Below, one piece after another: positions 18,237-26,957 of a stretch of DNA of 64,000 nucleotides; within the stretch, counting starts at the first letter, position 1; each line of letters begins with the position of its first letter. Made by a program: the position numbers and the translations under genes. Origin of the DNA: Hyphomonas polymorpha PS728 (lineage in GTDB: Bacteria > Pseudomonadota > Alphaproteobacteria > Caulobacterales > Hyphomonadaceae); the NCBI RefSeq assembly GCF_000685315.1, contig NZ_ARYM01000011.1:1-64000 (forward strand), written 5' to 3'. The notes below the pieces were generated by a model. That model worked only from the letters and a program-made list of their open reading frames with translations. It had not been told where the DNA came from and searched no databases.

Positions 18237-18944
18237 ATGATCCTGCAGGTAATCCTTGCGTCTCTGACGATGACAACGGGCACAGGCCCGATGCACGCCG
18301 CCCTGGCCGCCACCGAAGCGCCGGAAACCTTCCGCGCGGCGTTTACGGTGGAGCTGCGCTCGCAGGCTGCCCGGCATGTCTATACCTTTGACCCCCGCCT
18401 GCCGAAGGCAGAGCGCTGGCAGCTCGTCTCCCGCCAGGGGCAGGATCAGGAGCTCGATGCGGTCGCCGCCAATTGGGCGAGCGAGCCAGCCCCCGATGGG
18501 CGCCTCTTTCCGGACGATCTGCGGGCGTGTCTCGGCCAGACCGTACAGGTGGAGACCACCGGCCATGCCTGGCGCGTCGGCTTTCGCCACCACCCCAACT
18601 ATAATGACAACGAGTTTGACCGCTGGGCCGCCGAGCGGCTGCAGGCCATCGCCCTGCTCGATCCGGTCGGCGAGCGTTTCCTGCAGATCGACTATACGCT
18701 GCCCAAGGCCGTCAACGGCCCGTCGGGCGGCAAGCTGACAAGATACAACCAATCCTACATCCTCAGCACCGAGCCGCGCTGGGGTTTCTCCTATGTTTCC
18801 GGTTTCAGCATCGACCTGGAAGCGCGCGCCGCCTTCAAGCGCATCACCCGCCGCTATGAAGCCAACGTCACCGACGTGCAGTTCTTCTTCGCCAGCCCGG
18901 AAGCCGAGCAGACCTATCTGGCGACCACCGGCGCCGGGCTCTGA
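18237..18944 (+). CDS. Hypothetical exported protein
   Basis: A 235-residue protein with a signal-like N-terminus (MILQVILASLTM....GPMHAALA). The mature part has FRAAFTVELRSQAARHVYTFDPRLP and several aromatic-rich segments (WRVGFRHHPNYNDNEFDRW). No family is recognised. ATG 18237 is preferred over a TTG at 18210. Upstream, 18163-18181 forms a small hairpin (CGGCAGG-GTTTT-CCTGCCG) with no U-tract. Confidence 0.65.
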   Translation: MILQVILASLTMTTGTGPMHAALAATEAPETFRAAFTVELRSQAARHVYTFDPRLPKAERWQLVSRQGQDQELDAVAANWASEPAPDGRLFPDDLRACLGQTVQVETTGHAWRVGFRHHPNYNDNEFDRWAAERLQAIALLDPVGERFLQIDYTLPKAVNGPSGGKLTRYNQSYILSTEPRWGFSYVSGFSIDLEARAAFKRITRRYEANVTDVQFFFASPEAEQTYLATTGAGL

Positions 18945-18993
18945 CAGCACACACCACATTGCGCTCGTCCCGCCGCGCCCTACGATAGGGCAC

Positions 18994-19410
18994 ATGACGA
19001 TTCACATGGTGAAACTCTGTGTCGGTGCCGATGACGTCGACGACCTGGCCGATTGGCAGGCAAGGCTGCTGAAGAAGCTGCCCGCCCCGGTTCACCACAC
19101 CCGCATGTATCCCAAGCGCGCCGAAGAGATGCTGAAGGGCGGATCGATCTATTGGGTGATCAAGCGCGCCATCCGCGTGCGCCAGCGCATCATCGATATT
19201 CGCACGATCAAGGATGAGGAAGGCAAGGACATGTGCGAACTTGTCTTCGATCCTGAACTCGTGCGCACCTATGCCCAGCCCAAGCGGCCCTTCCAGGGCT
19301 GGCGTTATCTGAAACCGGAAGAGGCCCCGCGTGATCTGAAGTCTGGCGCCGAGGCGGTGGACCTGCCCGCCGATCTCGACGCGGCCCTCAAGAATGCAGG
19401 TGTCTGGTAG
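18994..19410 (+). CDS. DUF1489 family protein
   Basis: A 138-residue protein matching DUF1489, a family nearly restricted to Alphaproteobacteria. The start MTIHMVKLCVGADDVDDLADWQ and the central GSIYWVIKRAIRVRQRIIDI segment are characteristic, as is LVRTYAQPKRPFQGWRYL near the end. ATG 18994 is preceded by GATAGGG. Its function is unknown. The overlapping longer frame from 18793 belongs to the gene before it. Confidence 0.85.
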   Translation: MTIHMVKLCVGADDVDDLADWQARLLKKLPAPVHHTRMYPKRAEEMLKGGSIYWVIKRAIRVRQRIIDIRTIKDEEGKDMCELVFDPELVRTYAQPKRPFQGWRYLKPEEAPRDLKSGAEAVDLPADLDAALKNAGVW

Positions 19411-19420
19411 GCTTCTGCCT

Positions 19421-19456
19421 GTCCCGGAACTGTCCGGATTTGTCCGAAAATGTCCG
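19421..19456. repeat. Phased TGTCC repeat array (10-11 bp period), intergenic copy
   Basis: Four GTCC units start at 19421, 19432, 19442 and 19452, i.e. on one face of the helix with 11, 10 and 10 bp spacing. The 19-mer TGTCCGGATTTGTCCGAAA (19431-19449) recurs exactly, on the opposite strand, inside rnhB at 41120-41138. It lies between the DUF1489 gene and the lipoprotein gene at 19519. Confidence 0.85.
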
Positions 19457-19518
19457 GCGCTGACCCGTTTTGCTGTTCTTCTGCGCATATTCTGATGTGG
19501 AAGAAGGGGACGTTCGCC

Positions 19519-20643
19519 ATGAAATTCTGGACTGCTCTGGCGCTCGCCGCCGCCCTTGCGCCGATGCTGGGGGCCTGCGCGACGCCGCGCACCACCGCGC
19601 CGGTTTCGCAGGATATGCTCGCCTATTCCAACGAGATCGCCACCGCCCAGCAGCGCCAGCTGCTGCTCAACATCGTCAAGCTGCGCTACAATGATCCGGT
19701 CAGCTTCGTTGAAGTGCAGACGCTGACCACCGAAGATTTCTCCGGCCGGTCCGGCGGGATTGCCACGGCCCTGGGCCTCGATGACGGGCCCTTCAATGAG
19801 GTGCTCGCCGGCGACTTCGGGATGCAGCGCTCGCAGACCCCCACAGCGGTCTATAATGTGCTCAGAGGCGGGGCCTATGCGCAGCAGTTGCTGCAGCCGG
19901 TATCACCGGAGTCCATCTTCCTGCTCAGCCAGTCAGGCTGGAGCGTGGAGCGGCTGATGCTCTGCTGCGTCGCGCGCATCGGGGACGTGGACAATGCCCG
20001 CTCGGCGGCCGGGCCGACGCCGGAAATCCTGCCCGACAACTCCGCATTCCGGGAACTCGCCCGCCTCATGCGGCGGCTTCAGCTGTCCGGCGATCTGCTG
20101 GTGCAGGTGATGAATGATGACGAGGACAAGGCTGCCCGTGTCGTCGTCACCTGGCACACGGGCTCTGAAGATGGCGAAGCCCTCGCCCGGCTCTTCAAGG
20201 ACCACAGCGCCGCCGCGGAATTCACCGTGGAGGACGGCCTCTACTCTGCTGAACTCGCCACCCGCTCCACCCGCAAGGGGGACTCTCCGCTTCGGGGCCG
20301 CAGCGTTCTGGGCATGATGGCGACCCTCTCCCATGCGGTGGACATTCCGCCAGAGCACAGCGATCTGGTCATTCCGCTGAACGGGCCTGCGCGCGCGCCC
20401 ACGCCTTGCACGCCCGTTGGAGTTTGGACGCATGTGATTGGAGATTATTTTGGAGTTTCCTGGAGCCGCGAAATGCCTGCGACCGCGTCCGTCGCCGTAC
20501 CCTATCGCGGTGTCTGGTTCTATATTGACGACACCTGCAAATCCGCCAAATCGACCCTCGATCTGATCGGCCATCTCTACGCCCTGCAGGCCGGGCTCAG
20601 CGATACCGGCAAGCGCGACACGCTTCTGCTGATTGGCGGCTGA
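19519..20643 (+). CDS. Hypothetical lipoprotein
   Basis: A 374-residue protein with lipoprotein signal MKFWTALALAAALAPMLGAC (cysteine 20). A conserved-looking stretch NEIATAQQRQLLLNIVKLRYNDPVSFVEVQTLTTE follows, then GGAYAQQLLQPVSPESIFLLSQSGWSVERLMLCCV. The pattern resembles uncharacterised alphaproteobacterial exported proteins, but no functional domain is recognised. ATG 19519 is chosen over 19450 because it sets the signal peptide at the N-terminus and follows GAAGGGGA. Confidence 0.75.
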   Translation: MKFWTALALAAALAPMLGACATPRTTAPVSQDMLAYSNEIATAQQRQLLLNIVKLRYNDPVSFVEVQTLTTEDFSGRSGGIATALGLDDGPFNEVLAGDFGMQRSQTPTAVYNVLRGGAYAQQLLQPVSPESIFLLSQSGWSVERLMLCCVARIGDVDNARSAAGPTPEILPDNSAFRELARLMRRLQLSGDLLVQVMNDDEDKAARVVVTWHTGSEDGEALARLFKDHSAAAEFTVEDGLYSAELATRSTRKGDSPLRGRSVLGMMATLSHAVDIPPEHSDLVIPLNGPARAPTPCTPVGVWTHVIGDYFGVSWSREMPATASVAVPYRGVWFYIDDTCKSAKSTLDLIGHLYALQAGLSDTGKRDTLLLIGG

Positions 20644-20716
20644 GGATTGAAAAAGCCGCCGGGCTGGTGAAGAGGAAAGGCGGGAAATCCTCTTCCGGCT
20701 TCAGAAAGGCCCTGCC

Positions 20717-20953
20717 ATGCCCCAGTTCGACATGATCCTCCTTACCCCGCAACAGGCAGAAGGCGCCGAGATCCTGGAGCATACCGCCGGCAAGCCGGTG
20801 CGCGAAGGCGGCGGCGACGAGACCCATCGCTGCGGCGCCTGCAAGACCAAGCTGATGATCAATGTCGCCCATCGCGATGTCCACGGCGTTGTGATCCAGT
20901 GCGGCAAGTGCGGCCGCCTCAATACCGAAGCCCACCATCACCACCATCATTGA
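20717..20953 (+). CDS. Small zinc-ribbon protein with natural C-terminal hexahistidine
   Basis: A 78-residue protein with two Cys pairs (HRCGACK and QCGKCGR) spaced as a one-zinc ribbon, preceded by MPQFDMILLTPQQAEGAEIL. It ends TEAHHHHHH followed by TGA, encoded by mixed CAC/CAT codons. Histidine tails of this kind are found on metal-handling proteins, so zinc or nickel binding or delivery is possible. An 8-bp inverted repeat (20669-20676 with 20688-20695) lies in its leader. Function unknown. Confidence 0.75.
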   Translation: MPQFDMILLTPQQAEGAEILEHTAGKPVREGGGDETHRCGACKTKLMINVAHRDVHGVVIQCGKCGRLNTEAHHHHHH

Positions 20954-21030
20954 CGCTGCCCGCGCCGCTTCAGCGGCCGGCGAGATAAGCTCAATCGACA
21001 GCCGGGGCGGCCCCGGCTAAGGGCTGGAAG

Positions 21031-21855
21031 ATGATGGATTTTCTCAGCACCTACGGGACCATGCTGCTTGCCCTGGCGGCGGCGGGCCTATTTGCCGGCC
21101 TCGTCGCGGGCCTCTTCGGCATTGGTGGCGGCGTGGTGATTGTGCCCACGCTGTTCTTCCTCCTCTCCAATATGGGTTATGAGGAGACAGCCATGCATGT
21201 GGCCGTTTCCACATCGCTCGCCACCATCATCCTCACCTCGCTGCGCAGCGTGGCCGCCCATAACAAGCGCGGCGCGGTTGACTGGTATATCATCCGCAGC
21301 TGGTCTCCCTGGATCGTGCTGGGCGCGGTGATCGGCATGCTGCTGGCAGGGTATTTCTCCAAACAGGTGATGCTGGGCATCTTCGGCACGATCCTGATCC
21401 TCTTTGCCGCGCAGTTCTATTTCGGCCGGCCGAGCTGGAAGCTGGCGCCCGAGATGCCAAAGGGCATCGCCCGGGCCGTCATCGGCTCGGTCAACGGTGC
21501 GCTCTCATCCATCATGGGCATTGGCGGGGGCACGCTGGGCGTAACCCTGATGACGCTGTGCGCCATGCCGATGCACCGTGCCGTAGCCACCGCTGCCGGC
21601 TGGGGTGTCGCCATCGGCCTGCCCGGCGCCATCGCCGCGATCATTGTCGGCTGGGGACGGGACGGGCTGCCGCCGTTTTCGGCAGGCTTCGTCAACCTGC
21701 CTGCCTTTGCGCTGATCTCGGTGTTTACCGTGCTGATGGCGCCGGTGGGCGCGGCCCTCGCCCACAAGCTCAATGCAGACCGGCTGCGGCGCCTGTTCGG
21801 TATTCTGCTGGCGGTCGTCTCCGCCAGGATGCTGTGGCAGGCCGCCGGCCTCTAG
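21031..21855 (+). CDS. TauE/SafE family sulfite exporter-like membrane protein
   Basis: A 274-residue polytopic membrane protein (about eight helices) built of two repeats. Each carries the family glycine motif: GLVAGLFGIGGGVVIVPTL near the start and SIMGIGGGTLGVTLM in the second half. The family exports sulfite, sulfoacetate or related organosulfur anions; the substrate here cannot be read. Its TAG stop overlaps the trkH stop on the other strand in a shared CTAG. Confidence 0.9.
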   Translation: MMDFLSTYGTMLLALAAAGLFAGLVAGLFGIGGGVVIVPTLFFLLSNMGYEETAMHVAVSTSLATIILTSLRSVAAHNKRGAVDWYIIRSWSPWIVLGAVIGMLLAGYFSKQVMLGIFGTILILFAAQFYFGRPSWKLAPEMPKGIARAVIGSVNGALSSIMGIGGGTLGVTLMTLCAMPMHRAVATAAGWGVAIGLPGAIAAIIVGWGRDGLPPFSAGFVNLPAFALISVFTVLMAPVGAALAHKLNADRLRRLFGILLAVVSARMLWQAAGL

Positions 21856-23306
21856 CCGCGCCAGAAGCGGCCGGTCAGCACCACAAACACCGCCACAAAT
21901 TCCAGCCGGCCGAGCAGCATGGCCGCCGAGCAGACCCATTTGGCGAAATCTGTGACGCCGGCAAAGTTGGACGAGGGCCCGACAATCGGCCCGAGCCCCG
22001 GCCCCACATTCGAGACCATCGTGGCAGAGGCCGAAATGGCGCTCAGCGCGTCCAGCCCCGTGAAGGACAGGAGCGCGGCCGCCACCATGAAGGTGGTGAG
22101 GTAGAGAAACATGAACACCATCACCGATTGCAGCGTCTCTTCATCCACCGGCTTGCCGGCATAGCGCACCGGCGTGCGCCGGTGGGGCTGCACCATACGC
22201 TGCGACCAGGCAACGAGCGCCTTGGCGGTAATCTCCAGCCGGAACATCTTCATGCCGCAGGAAGCAGACCCCGCGCAGCCGCCCATGAACGTGGCCAGCA
22301 GGAATACGATCACTGCGGGCTGCCCCCAGGTGTCGTAGGCGGTGGAGGCATAGCCTGTGCCGGTCATCACCGAGACAATGTTGAAGGTGGTTTCAGTGAT
22401 CCCGTGAAAGATGTGATCGAAGACCGGAGGCTCCACCACCGCCTCGTGCCAGACGACGATGATGGCGCTGAAGGTCAGCAGCAATGCGAAATAGAGCCGG
22501 GGCTGGGGATCGCGCAGCATCGGCTTGATCCGGCCCTGCAGGACCAGCATCGTCAGCAGAGAAAAGGGCAATCCGGCGAGCGCCATGAAGAAGATGGCCG
22601 GCCCCATCGCCGGGCGCAGGGTCTCGTGGCCGAAGGAGGCGTCATAATTGGCGAAGCCGCCGGCTGAGACCGTCGACATGGCATGTACGATGGCATCGAA
22701 CCAGTTCATGCCGGCGAGGCTGTAGGAAAAGGCGCAAGCGCAGGAAATGATCAGATAGGTGAGGCCCATATAGGCCGCGATGTCGGTGATCCTTGGCAGG
22801 AATTTGCCGGTAATGTCAGAGCTCTCGATCTGGAAAAGCTGCATGCCGCCGACCCGCAGCTGGGGCAGGATGGCGACGGCGGTGACGACGATGCCGATAC
22901 CGCCGATCCATTGCAGGATCCCGCGCCAGAGCAGCAGGCCACGCGGCATGTCATCCAGACCCGACAGCGCCGTCGCGCCTGTGGTGGTGAGGCCCGAGAC
23001 AGCCTCGAAGATGGCGTCGGTGAAAGAAATACCGGACACCACAAACGGCACCGCGGCAACCGCGGGCACCAGCACCCAGACCGCCACCGTCAGCAGGAAG
23101 GTTTCCCGCTGGCCGATGCGCGTATCCCCGCCCCGTGCCAGCACCCAGAGCAGAGCGCCCACCAGACCCGACGCAAAGGACGAAAACCAGAAGACATGCG
23201 CGTCGTCATTCCGGTCTGCGAGATCGAGCAGCGCGCACGGGACCATCGCCCCGGCAAGGAGGACGGTCATGATGCCGAGAGCAAGGAGGACCGGGCGCAG
23301 CTGCAT
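21852..23306 (-). CDS. trkH: TrkH-family potassium uptake protein
   Basis: Membrane subunit of a K+ uptake system, 484 residues. It consists of four M1-P-M2-like repeats with selectivity-filter-like segments: SGLTTTGATAL, STVSAGGFANYD, VMTGTGYASTAY and SMVSNVGPGLG-like (TMVSNVGPGLGPIVG). Most TrkH proteins work with a cytoplasmic TrkA NAD-binding regulator, which is not in this window. It converges with the TauE gene and diverges from the amino-acid dehydrogenase. Confidence 0.92.
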   Translation of the reverse strand: MQLRPVLLALGIMTVLLAGAMVPCALLDLADRNDDAHVFWFSSFASGLVGALLWVLARGGDTRIGQRETFLLTVAVWVLVPAVAAVPFVVSGISFTDAIFEAVSGLTTTGATALSGLDDMPRGLLLWRGILQWIGGIGIVVTAVAILPQLRVGGMQLFQIESSDITGKFLPRITDIAAYMGLTYLIISCACAFSYSLAGMNWFDAIVHAMSTVSAGGFANYDASFGHETLRPAMGPAIFFMALAGLPFSLLTMLVLQGRIKPMLRDPQPRLYFALLLTFSAIIVVWHEAVVEPPVFDHIFHGITETTFNIVSVMTGTGYASTAYDTWGQPAVIVFLLATFMGGCAGSASCGMKMFRLEITAKALVAWSQRMVQPHRRTPVRYAGKPVDEETLQSVMVFMFLYLTTFMVAAALLSFTGLDALSAISASATMVSNVGPGLGPIVGPSSNFAGVTDFAKWVCSAAMLLGRLEFVAVFVVLTGRFWRG

Positions 23307-23454
23307 TCGGCGGGCACCTTACGCCTTATTCCCTGAAAAGGTGTCAATATGGGACGGGCCGCCCGCTGCGGGCTGGGCCCGCCAGTTGACCTAGCGGCGC
23401 CCTCCCGGCTAGAGCGCTGGCAACCCGTTTCAGTTGCAACCAATCCGGCCCGTC

Positions 23455-24510
23455 ATGTTCGATCATCCCTCATTCGACGCCCATGAGGGCGCTCATGCTT
23501 TTCACGATGCCGAGAGCGGGCTGAAATGCATCATTGCCGTTCATTCCACCGCTCTGGGCCCCGCGGCCGGGGGCTGCCGGATGTGGAACTATGCCAGCGG
23601 CGACGCGATGCTGACCGACGCGCTGCGCCTCTCCCAGGGCATGAGCTTCAAGAATGCCATGGCGGACCTGCCGCTGGGCGGTGGCAAATCGGTAATCTGG
23701 GGCGACCCGCGCCAGGACAAGTCCGAAGCCCTGTTCCGCGCCTTCGGCCGGGCGGTCGAAAGCCTGAACGGATCGTACTATACAGCCGAAGATGTCGGCA
23801 TCGACACCTCTGACATGGCGCTTGTGCGCAAGGAAACCCGCTATGTGGCCGGACTGGACGAAGGCGCCGCTGCCAGCGGTGATCCCTCGCCGGTCACTGC
23901 CATGGGCGTCTATCTCGGCATCAAGGAGGTCGCCAAACGCCTTTACGGGTCCGATGACCTTTCAGACCGCATCATCGCGGTGCAGGGCGTTGGCTCGGTG
24001 GGCGGGCATGTCTGCGAGCATCTCGCCAGGGACGGCGCCAAGCTCGTCATTTCCGACATCGACGAAGAGGCCCTGAAGGCTGTTTCGGCGGTGACCGGGG
24101 CCACCATCGTGCCGCCTGACGATATCTATGATGTGGACGCCGACATCTTCTCCCCCTGCGCGCTGGGCGCCGTGATCAATGAGAAAACCCTCGGCCGCCT
24201 GCGCGTTAAAGGCGTGGCGGGCGCCGCCAACAATCAGCTGATCGTCCCGGAAATGGGCGAGTTCCTGCGCCGCCAGGGCATTCTTTACGCCCCGGATTAC
24301 GTCATCAATGGCGGCGGCATCATCAATGTGGCGGCTGAAATCTCCGGCAATTATTCGCGCGAATGGGTCGACGGGAAGCTCAACCGCCTGATCGAGACAC
24401 TCGGGCAGGTGCTTGATGAAGCCCTCTCCACCGATCAGCCGGCAAACGCCGTGGCCGACCGGATTGCCCGCACGCGTATCGCCGAGGCGAAAACCGGCGC
24501 GCCTAAGTAG
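23455..24510 (+). CDS. Glu/Leu/Phe/Val dehydrogenase family protein (leucine dehydrogenase-like)
   Basis: A 351-residue NAD-dependent amino-acid dehydrogenase. LGPAAGGCRMW and LPLGGGKSVIWGDP carry the substrate- and catalysis-related lysine region, and AVQGVGSVGGHVCEHL is the Rossmann GxGxxG. GAANNQL and YVINGGGIINVAAE complete the fold. The short GCRMW-type sequence points to the leucine/phenylalanine/valine branch rather than glutamate dehydrogenase. ATG 23455 is used; a TTG at 23434 would add seven residues, and neither has a clear ribosome binding site. Confidence 0.88.
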   Translation: MFDHPSFDAHEGAHAFHDAESGLKCIIAVHSTALGPAAGGCRMWNYASGDAMLTDALRLSQGMSFKNAMADLPLGGGKSVIWGDPRQDKSEALFRAFGRAVESLNGSYYTAEDVGIDTSDMALVRKETRYVAGLDEGAAASGDPSPVTAMGVYLGIKEVAKRLYGSDDLSDRIIAVQGVGSVGGHVCEHLARDGAKLVISDIDEEALKAVSAVTGATIVPPDDIYDVDADIFSPCALGAVINEKTLGRLRVKGVAGAANNQLIVPEMGEFLRRQGILYAPDYVINGGGIINVAAEISGNYSREWVDGKLNRLIETLGQVLDEALSTDQPANAVADRIARTRIAEAKTGAPK

Positions 24511-24597
24511 AGTTCCTTACTCAGGAACCATGCCTCTGCTGCTACGTTCATGTTATCATCTCTTGCAGGGAGATGCAGGCAGAGCAGGAGAGAACCC

Positions 24598-25428
24598 ATG
24601 TCAGTCGTCGCAATGCTTCAGGGCACACCGGAAACGGATGTCGAGACCACCCAATCTGCCTTGGTCATGGCCAAAAAGATCGGCACCGGCCTGACGGGTC
24701 TGTGCGCTCTGCCCGACCCGCAGGCCGCCGTAATGCTCGTTACCACCCCGGAATCGACCGGCCTGACGGCGGCCGCGGCGACCAACATCATAGAGCTGCA
24801 GAAAGAAATGCTGGAAAAGGCCGAGGCCGCCTTCCGGCAGGGGGTCGGCTCTGCGCCCGGCATTGACTGCGTGTTCCTCCACCAGGTCGCCAATGCCGAA
24901 GCGGCGGCGGCGAGTGCGGCGACCCTGGCCGATGCCATTGTCTTTCCCCGCAGCGCCGCGCGCAGTGGCGAGCCGCTTTCCATCGCTTTTGACTATGTGA
25001 TGATGGATGCGCGCCTGCCGCTGGTTCTGGCCGGCACGACCCCCTACACCCCCGGCCCAGTCATCATCGGCTGGGATGGATCGAACGGCGCAGCCCGCGC
25101 CCTGCGGTTCCATACGCCCCTGCTCAAAGCCGCCGGCGAGGTGATCATCGCGCAGAACCGCAAGGATGCCGAACGTGACGGCGCCCGGCCGGGCATTGAA
25201 CCCGGTTCCCTGGAAGACTGGCTGAAACGGAAAGGCATCAAGACCAGCGTTTCTCCAATCGAAGGCGAGGTTTCCGCCGCCCTGCTGGCGCTGGCCAAGG
25301 GCAGCGGCGCCACCATGATCGTGGCCGGCGCCTATGGCCATTCGCGCATTGGCGAGCGGCTGTTCGGCGGCACAAGCAAACGCCTGCTATCAGCCGACGA
25401 AGCCCCGGCGCTCGCCCTCGCCCGCTGA
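24598..25428 (+). CDS. Universal stress protein (UspA-like)
   Basis: A 276-residue cytoplasmic protein with two UspA-type halves. The C-terminal half holds the ATP-binding signature in VAGAYGHSRIGERLFGGTSK; the first half is more divergent. GGAG lies at a good distance before ATG 24598, which is preferred to a longer frame from 24550. The two-domain length fits alphaproteobacterial Usp proteins linked to stress survival. Confidence 0.85.
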   Translation: MSVVAMLQGTPETDVETTQSALVMAKKIGTGLTGLCALPDPQAAVMLVTTPESTGLTAAAATNIIELQKEMLEKAEAAFRQGVGSAPGIDCVFLHQVANAEAAAASAATLADAIVFPRSAARSGEPLSIAFDYVMMDARLPLVLAGTTPYTPGPVIIGWDGSNGAARALRFHTPLLKAAGEVIIAQNRKDAERDGARPGIEPGSLEDWLKRKGIKTSVSPIEGEVSAALLALAKGSGATMIVAGAYGHSRIGERLFGGTSKRLLSADEAPALALAR

Positions 25429-25455
25429 TTTCCGTTTCACATTCAGGAGACTGCC

Positions 25456-25821
25456 ATGTCGCTCAAGCGCATATCGCTGCAACTTGCCCTCAATCCCGGC
25501 GCCGAGGCGACGCCCGGCCAAGGCTATACGATCATCGCCCCGCTGACGGCGGAGGGACGCCTTGATGTGGACGCCTGGCGCGAAAACCGCAAAGACGCCC
25601 GCGTTTATCGCCTGCATCCCGACCCGGCCGAGCGCGCAGACGGCTGGCTGACACATCGGGGCAATCGCTGGTTCTTCCGCTATGACGAGGAAGAAGAGGG
25701 CGAGGATGAACCGGTTCACCGCCTCGGCGACCATATTTTCCGCGAAGGCGAGTACATTACCGTCGAATTCCACGGCGAAACGCCCCTGACTTACAAGGTC
25801 ATCGACATCGCGGACATCTAA
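25456..25821 (+). CDS. Conserved hypothetical protein
   Basis: A 121-residue acidic protein starting SLKRISLQLALNPGAEATPGQGYTI and including WLTHRGNRWFFRYDEEEEGEDEP and a final EYITVEFHGETPLTYKVIDI strand pattern. The sequence looks like a compact beta protein. No named family is recognised. AGGAG precedes the ATG, and it is 27 nt behind the Usp gene, probably in the same transcript. Confidence 0.7.
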   Translation: MSLKRISLQLALNPGAEATPGQGYTIIAPLTAEGRLDVDAWRENRKDARVYRLHPDPAERADGWLTHRGNRWFFRYDEEEEGEDEPVHRLGDHIFREGEYITVEFHGETPLTYKVIDIADI

Positions 25822-25877
25822 ATTCGTGCCAGCGGAGAGGTTCGCGCCGAATGCGCCCAATCTACCGCTTTTGCCCC

Positions 25878-25905
25878 TTGAAAAATCCCCGGCCCGGCGT
25901 AAACA
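25878..25905 (+). promoter_or_regulatory. Candidate sigma-70 promoter of tRNA-Pro
   Basis: TTGAAA (25878-25883) and TAAACA (25900-25905) are separated by 16 bp, with the mature tRNA starting 43 nt after the -10 box. Spacing and position fit a housekeeping promoter; the -10 is off consensus at two positions. Confidence 0.5.
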
Positions 25906-25947
25906 CGCGGGCTTCGGGCAGCCCAAGGGCCGCCCGGCGATGGACGG

Positions 25948-26024
25948 CGGAGTGTAGCTCAGCCTGGTAGAGCACTAGCTTCGGGAGCTAGGGGCCGGAG
26001 GTTCGAATCCTCTCACTCCGACCA
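25948..26024 (+). tRNA. tRNA-Pro (anticodon CGG)
   Basis: A 77-nt cloverleaf with encoded CCA. Acceptor CGGAGTG pairs with CACTCCG, the D-arm reads TAGCTCAGCCTGGTAGAGCA, the anticodon stem-loop is CTAGC-TTCGGGA-GCTAG giving anticodon CGG, and the T-arm is GGAGGTTCGAATCCTCT. The discriminator is A. It decodes CCG proline codons, which are frequent in this GC-rich genome. Confidence 0.97.
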
Positions 26025-26065
26025 TCGATCCCTGCTGCGGGTCCCGGCCGCCGCTTCTCCCGCCT

Positions 26066-26953
26066 TCAGAAGACCAGAGACCTGTGAGCCATGATGCCCG
26101 TCAAGGCGCCATCGCCCACGGCAATCGATACCGAATGAGGAATGTGCGCGGCGTCTCCGCAGGCAAACACGCCGGGCACGCTTGTTTCGTGCATCTCGTT
26201 CCGGCGGATCTGCGTGCCGCTTACCGTTGCCTCCAATTCGCAGCCGAGCTGCTGCGCAATCGGCGTGGCCGGGGCATTGCGCGGCGCGGTAAACAGGCCG
26301 GCAAAGCGCAGCCGCCGCCCGTCGGCCAGCCTGACATCGGCGCCTCCCTCGATGCCAAGAATGGGCACCTCTTCGATCCGTACACGGCGCGCCGCGAGTT
26401 TCGCGCGCGCTGCCTCGTCCAGCGCCATGGCCCCATTGACGAGCAGCGTCACCTCGCCCCACTCCGTCAGCAGCTCTGCCTGATGGAGCGACATCGGGCC
26501 GGTGGCAATCACGCCGATCGCTCCCTGGTCAAGTTCATAGCCATGGCAATAAGGGCAGTGGAACACATGCTGGCCCCAGCGCTCGGTGAGGCCGTTGATT
26601 TCCGGCAGGGTATCGCTGACGCCGGTGGCCAGGATCAGACGCGCGCCCTGATGACGTGCGCCATTCCAGCTGCGCACCGTGAAGCTGGCGTCCTCCTCGT
26701 TGCGCGCCGCTTCCAGCGCCAGATCATCCAGCCATTGCAGGGTGGGATACGCCTCAAGCTGGCTGCGCGCCTTGCTGGCGATGAGGGCGGGGTCTGCCCC
26801 GTCCTGCCCCAGGAAGCCGTGCGACGCTTCTGCCGCGCGGTTCCGCCTCTGGCCCGCATCAATGATCAGAACCTTGCGGCGCGCACGCAGCAGCTGGAGG
26901 GCAGCAGCCATACCGGCATAGCTGCCCCCGATGACGATCACGTCATGACCCAT
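26066..26953 (-). CDS. Thioredoxin-reductase-like FAD/NAD(P) oxidoreductase
   Basis: A 295-residue flavoprotein. The N-terminal VIVIGGSYAGMAAALQL binds FAD, and HCPYCHGYE contains a CxxC pair (C133, C136) placed like the redox cysteines of thioredoxin reductase. The closing GVFACGDAAHIPHSVSIAVGDGALTG binds the flavin ribityl chain. Unlike true TrxR, the NADPH motif is replaced by VIATGPMSLHQ, so the reductant and the partner are uncertain. It follows the Rrf2 regulator by 4 nt on the same strand and is probably its target. Confidence 0.85.
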   Translation of the reverse strand: MGHDVIVIGGSYAGMAAALQLLRARRKVLIIDAGQRRNRAAEASHGFLGQDGADPALIASKARSQLEAYPTLQWLDDLALEAARNEEDASFTVRSWNGARHQGARLILATGVSDTLPEINGLTERWGQHVFHCPYCHGYELDQGAIGVIATGPMSLHQAELLTEWGEVTLLVNGAMALDEAARAKLAARRVRIEEVPILGIEGGADVRLADGRRLRFAGLFTAPRNAPATPIAQQLGCELEATVSGTQIRRNEMHETSVPGVFACGDAAHIPHSVSIAVGDGALTGIMAHRSLVF

Positions 26954-26957
26954 GGGT

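Noticed and set aside
20935-20953. Hexahistidine tail as cloning-vector contamination
   Set aside because: The surrounding sequence is continuous genomic DNA with normal composition, and no vector sequence or linker is present.
23353-23382. GC-rich inverted repeat between trkH and the dehydrogenase gene
   Set aside because: Imperfect and composed of generic G/C runs; no promoter or operator pattern could be tied to it.
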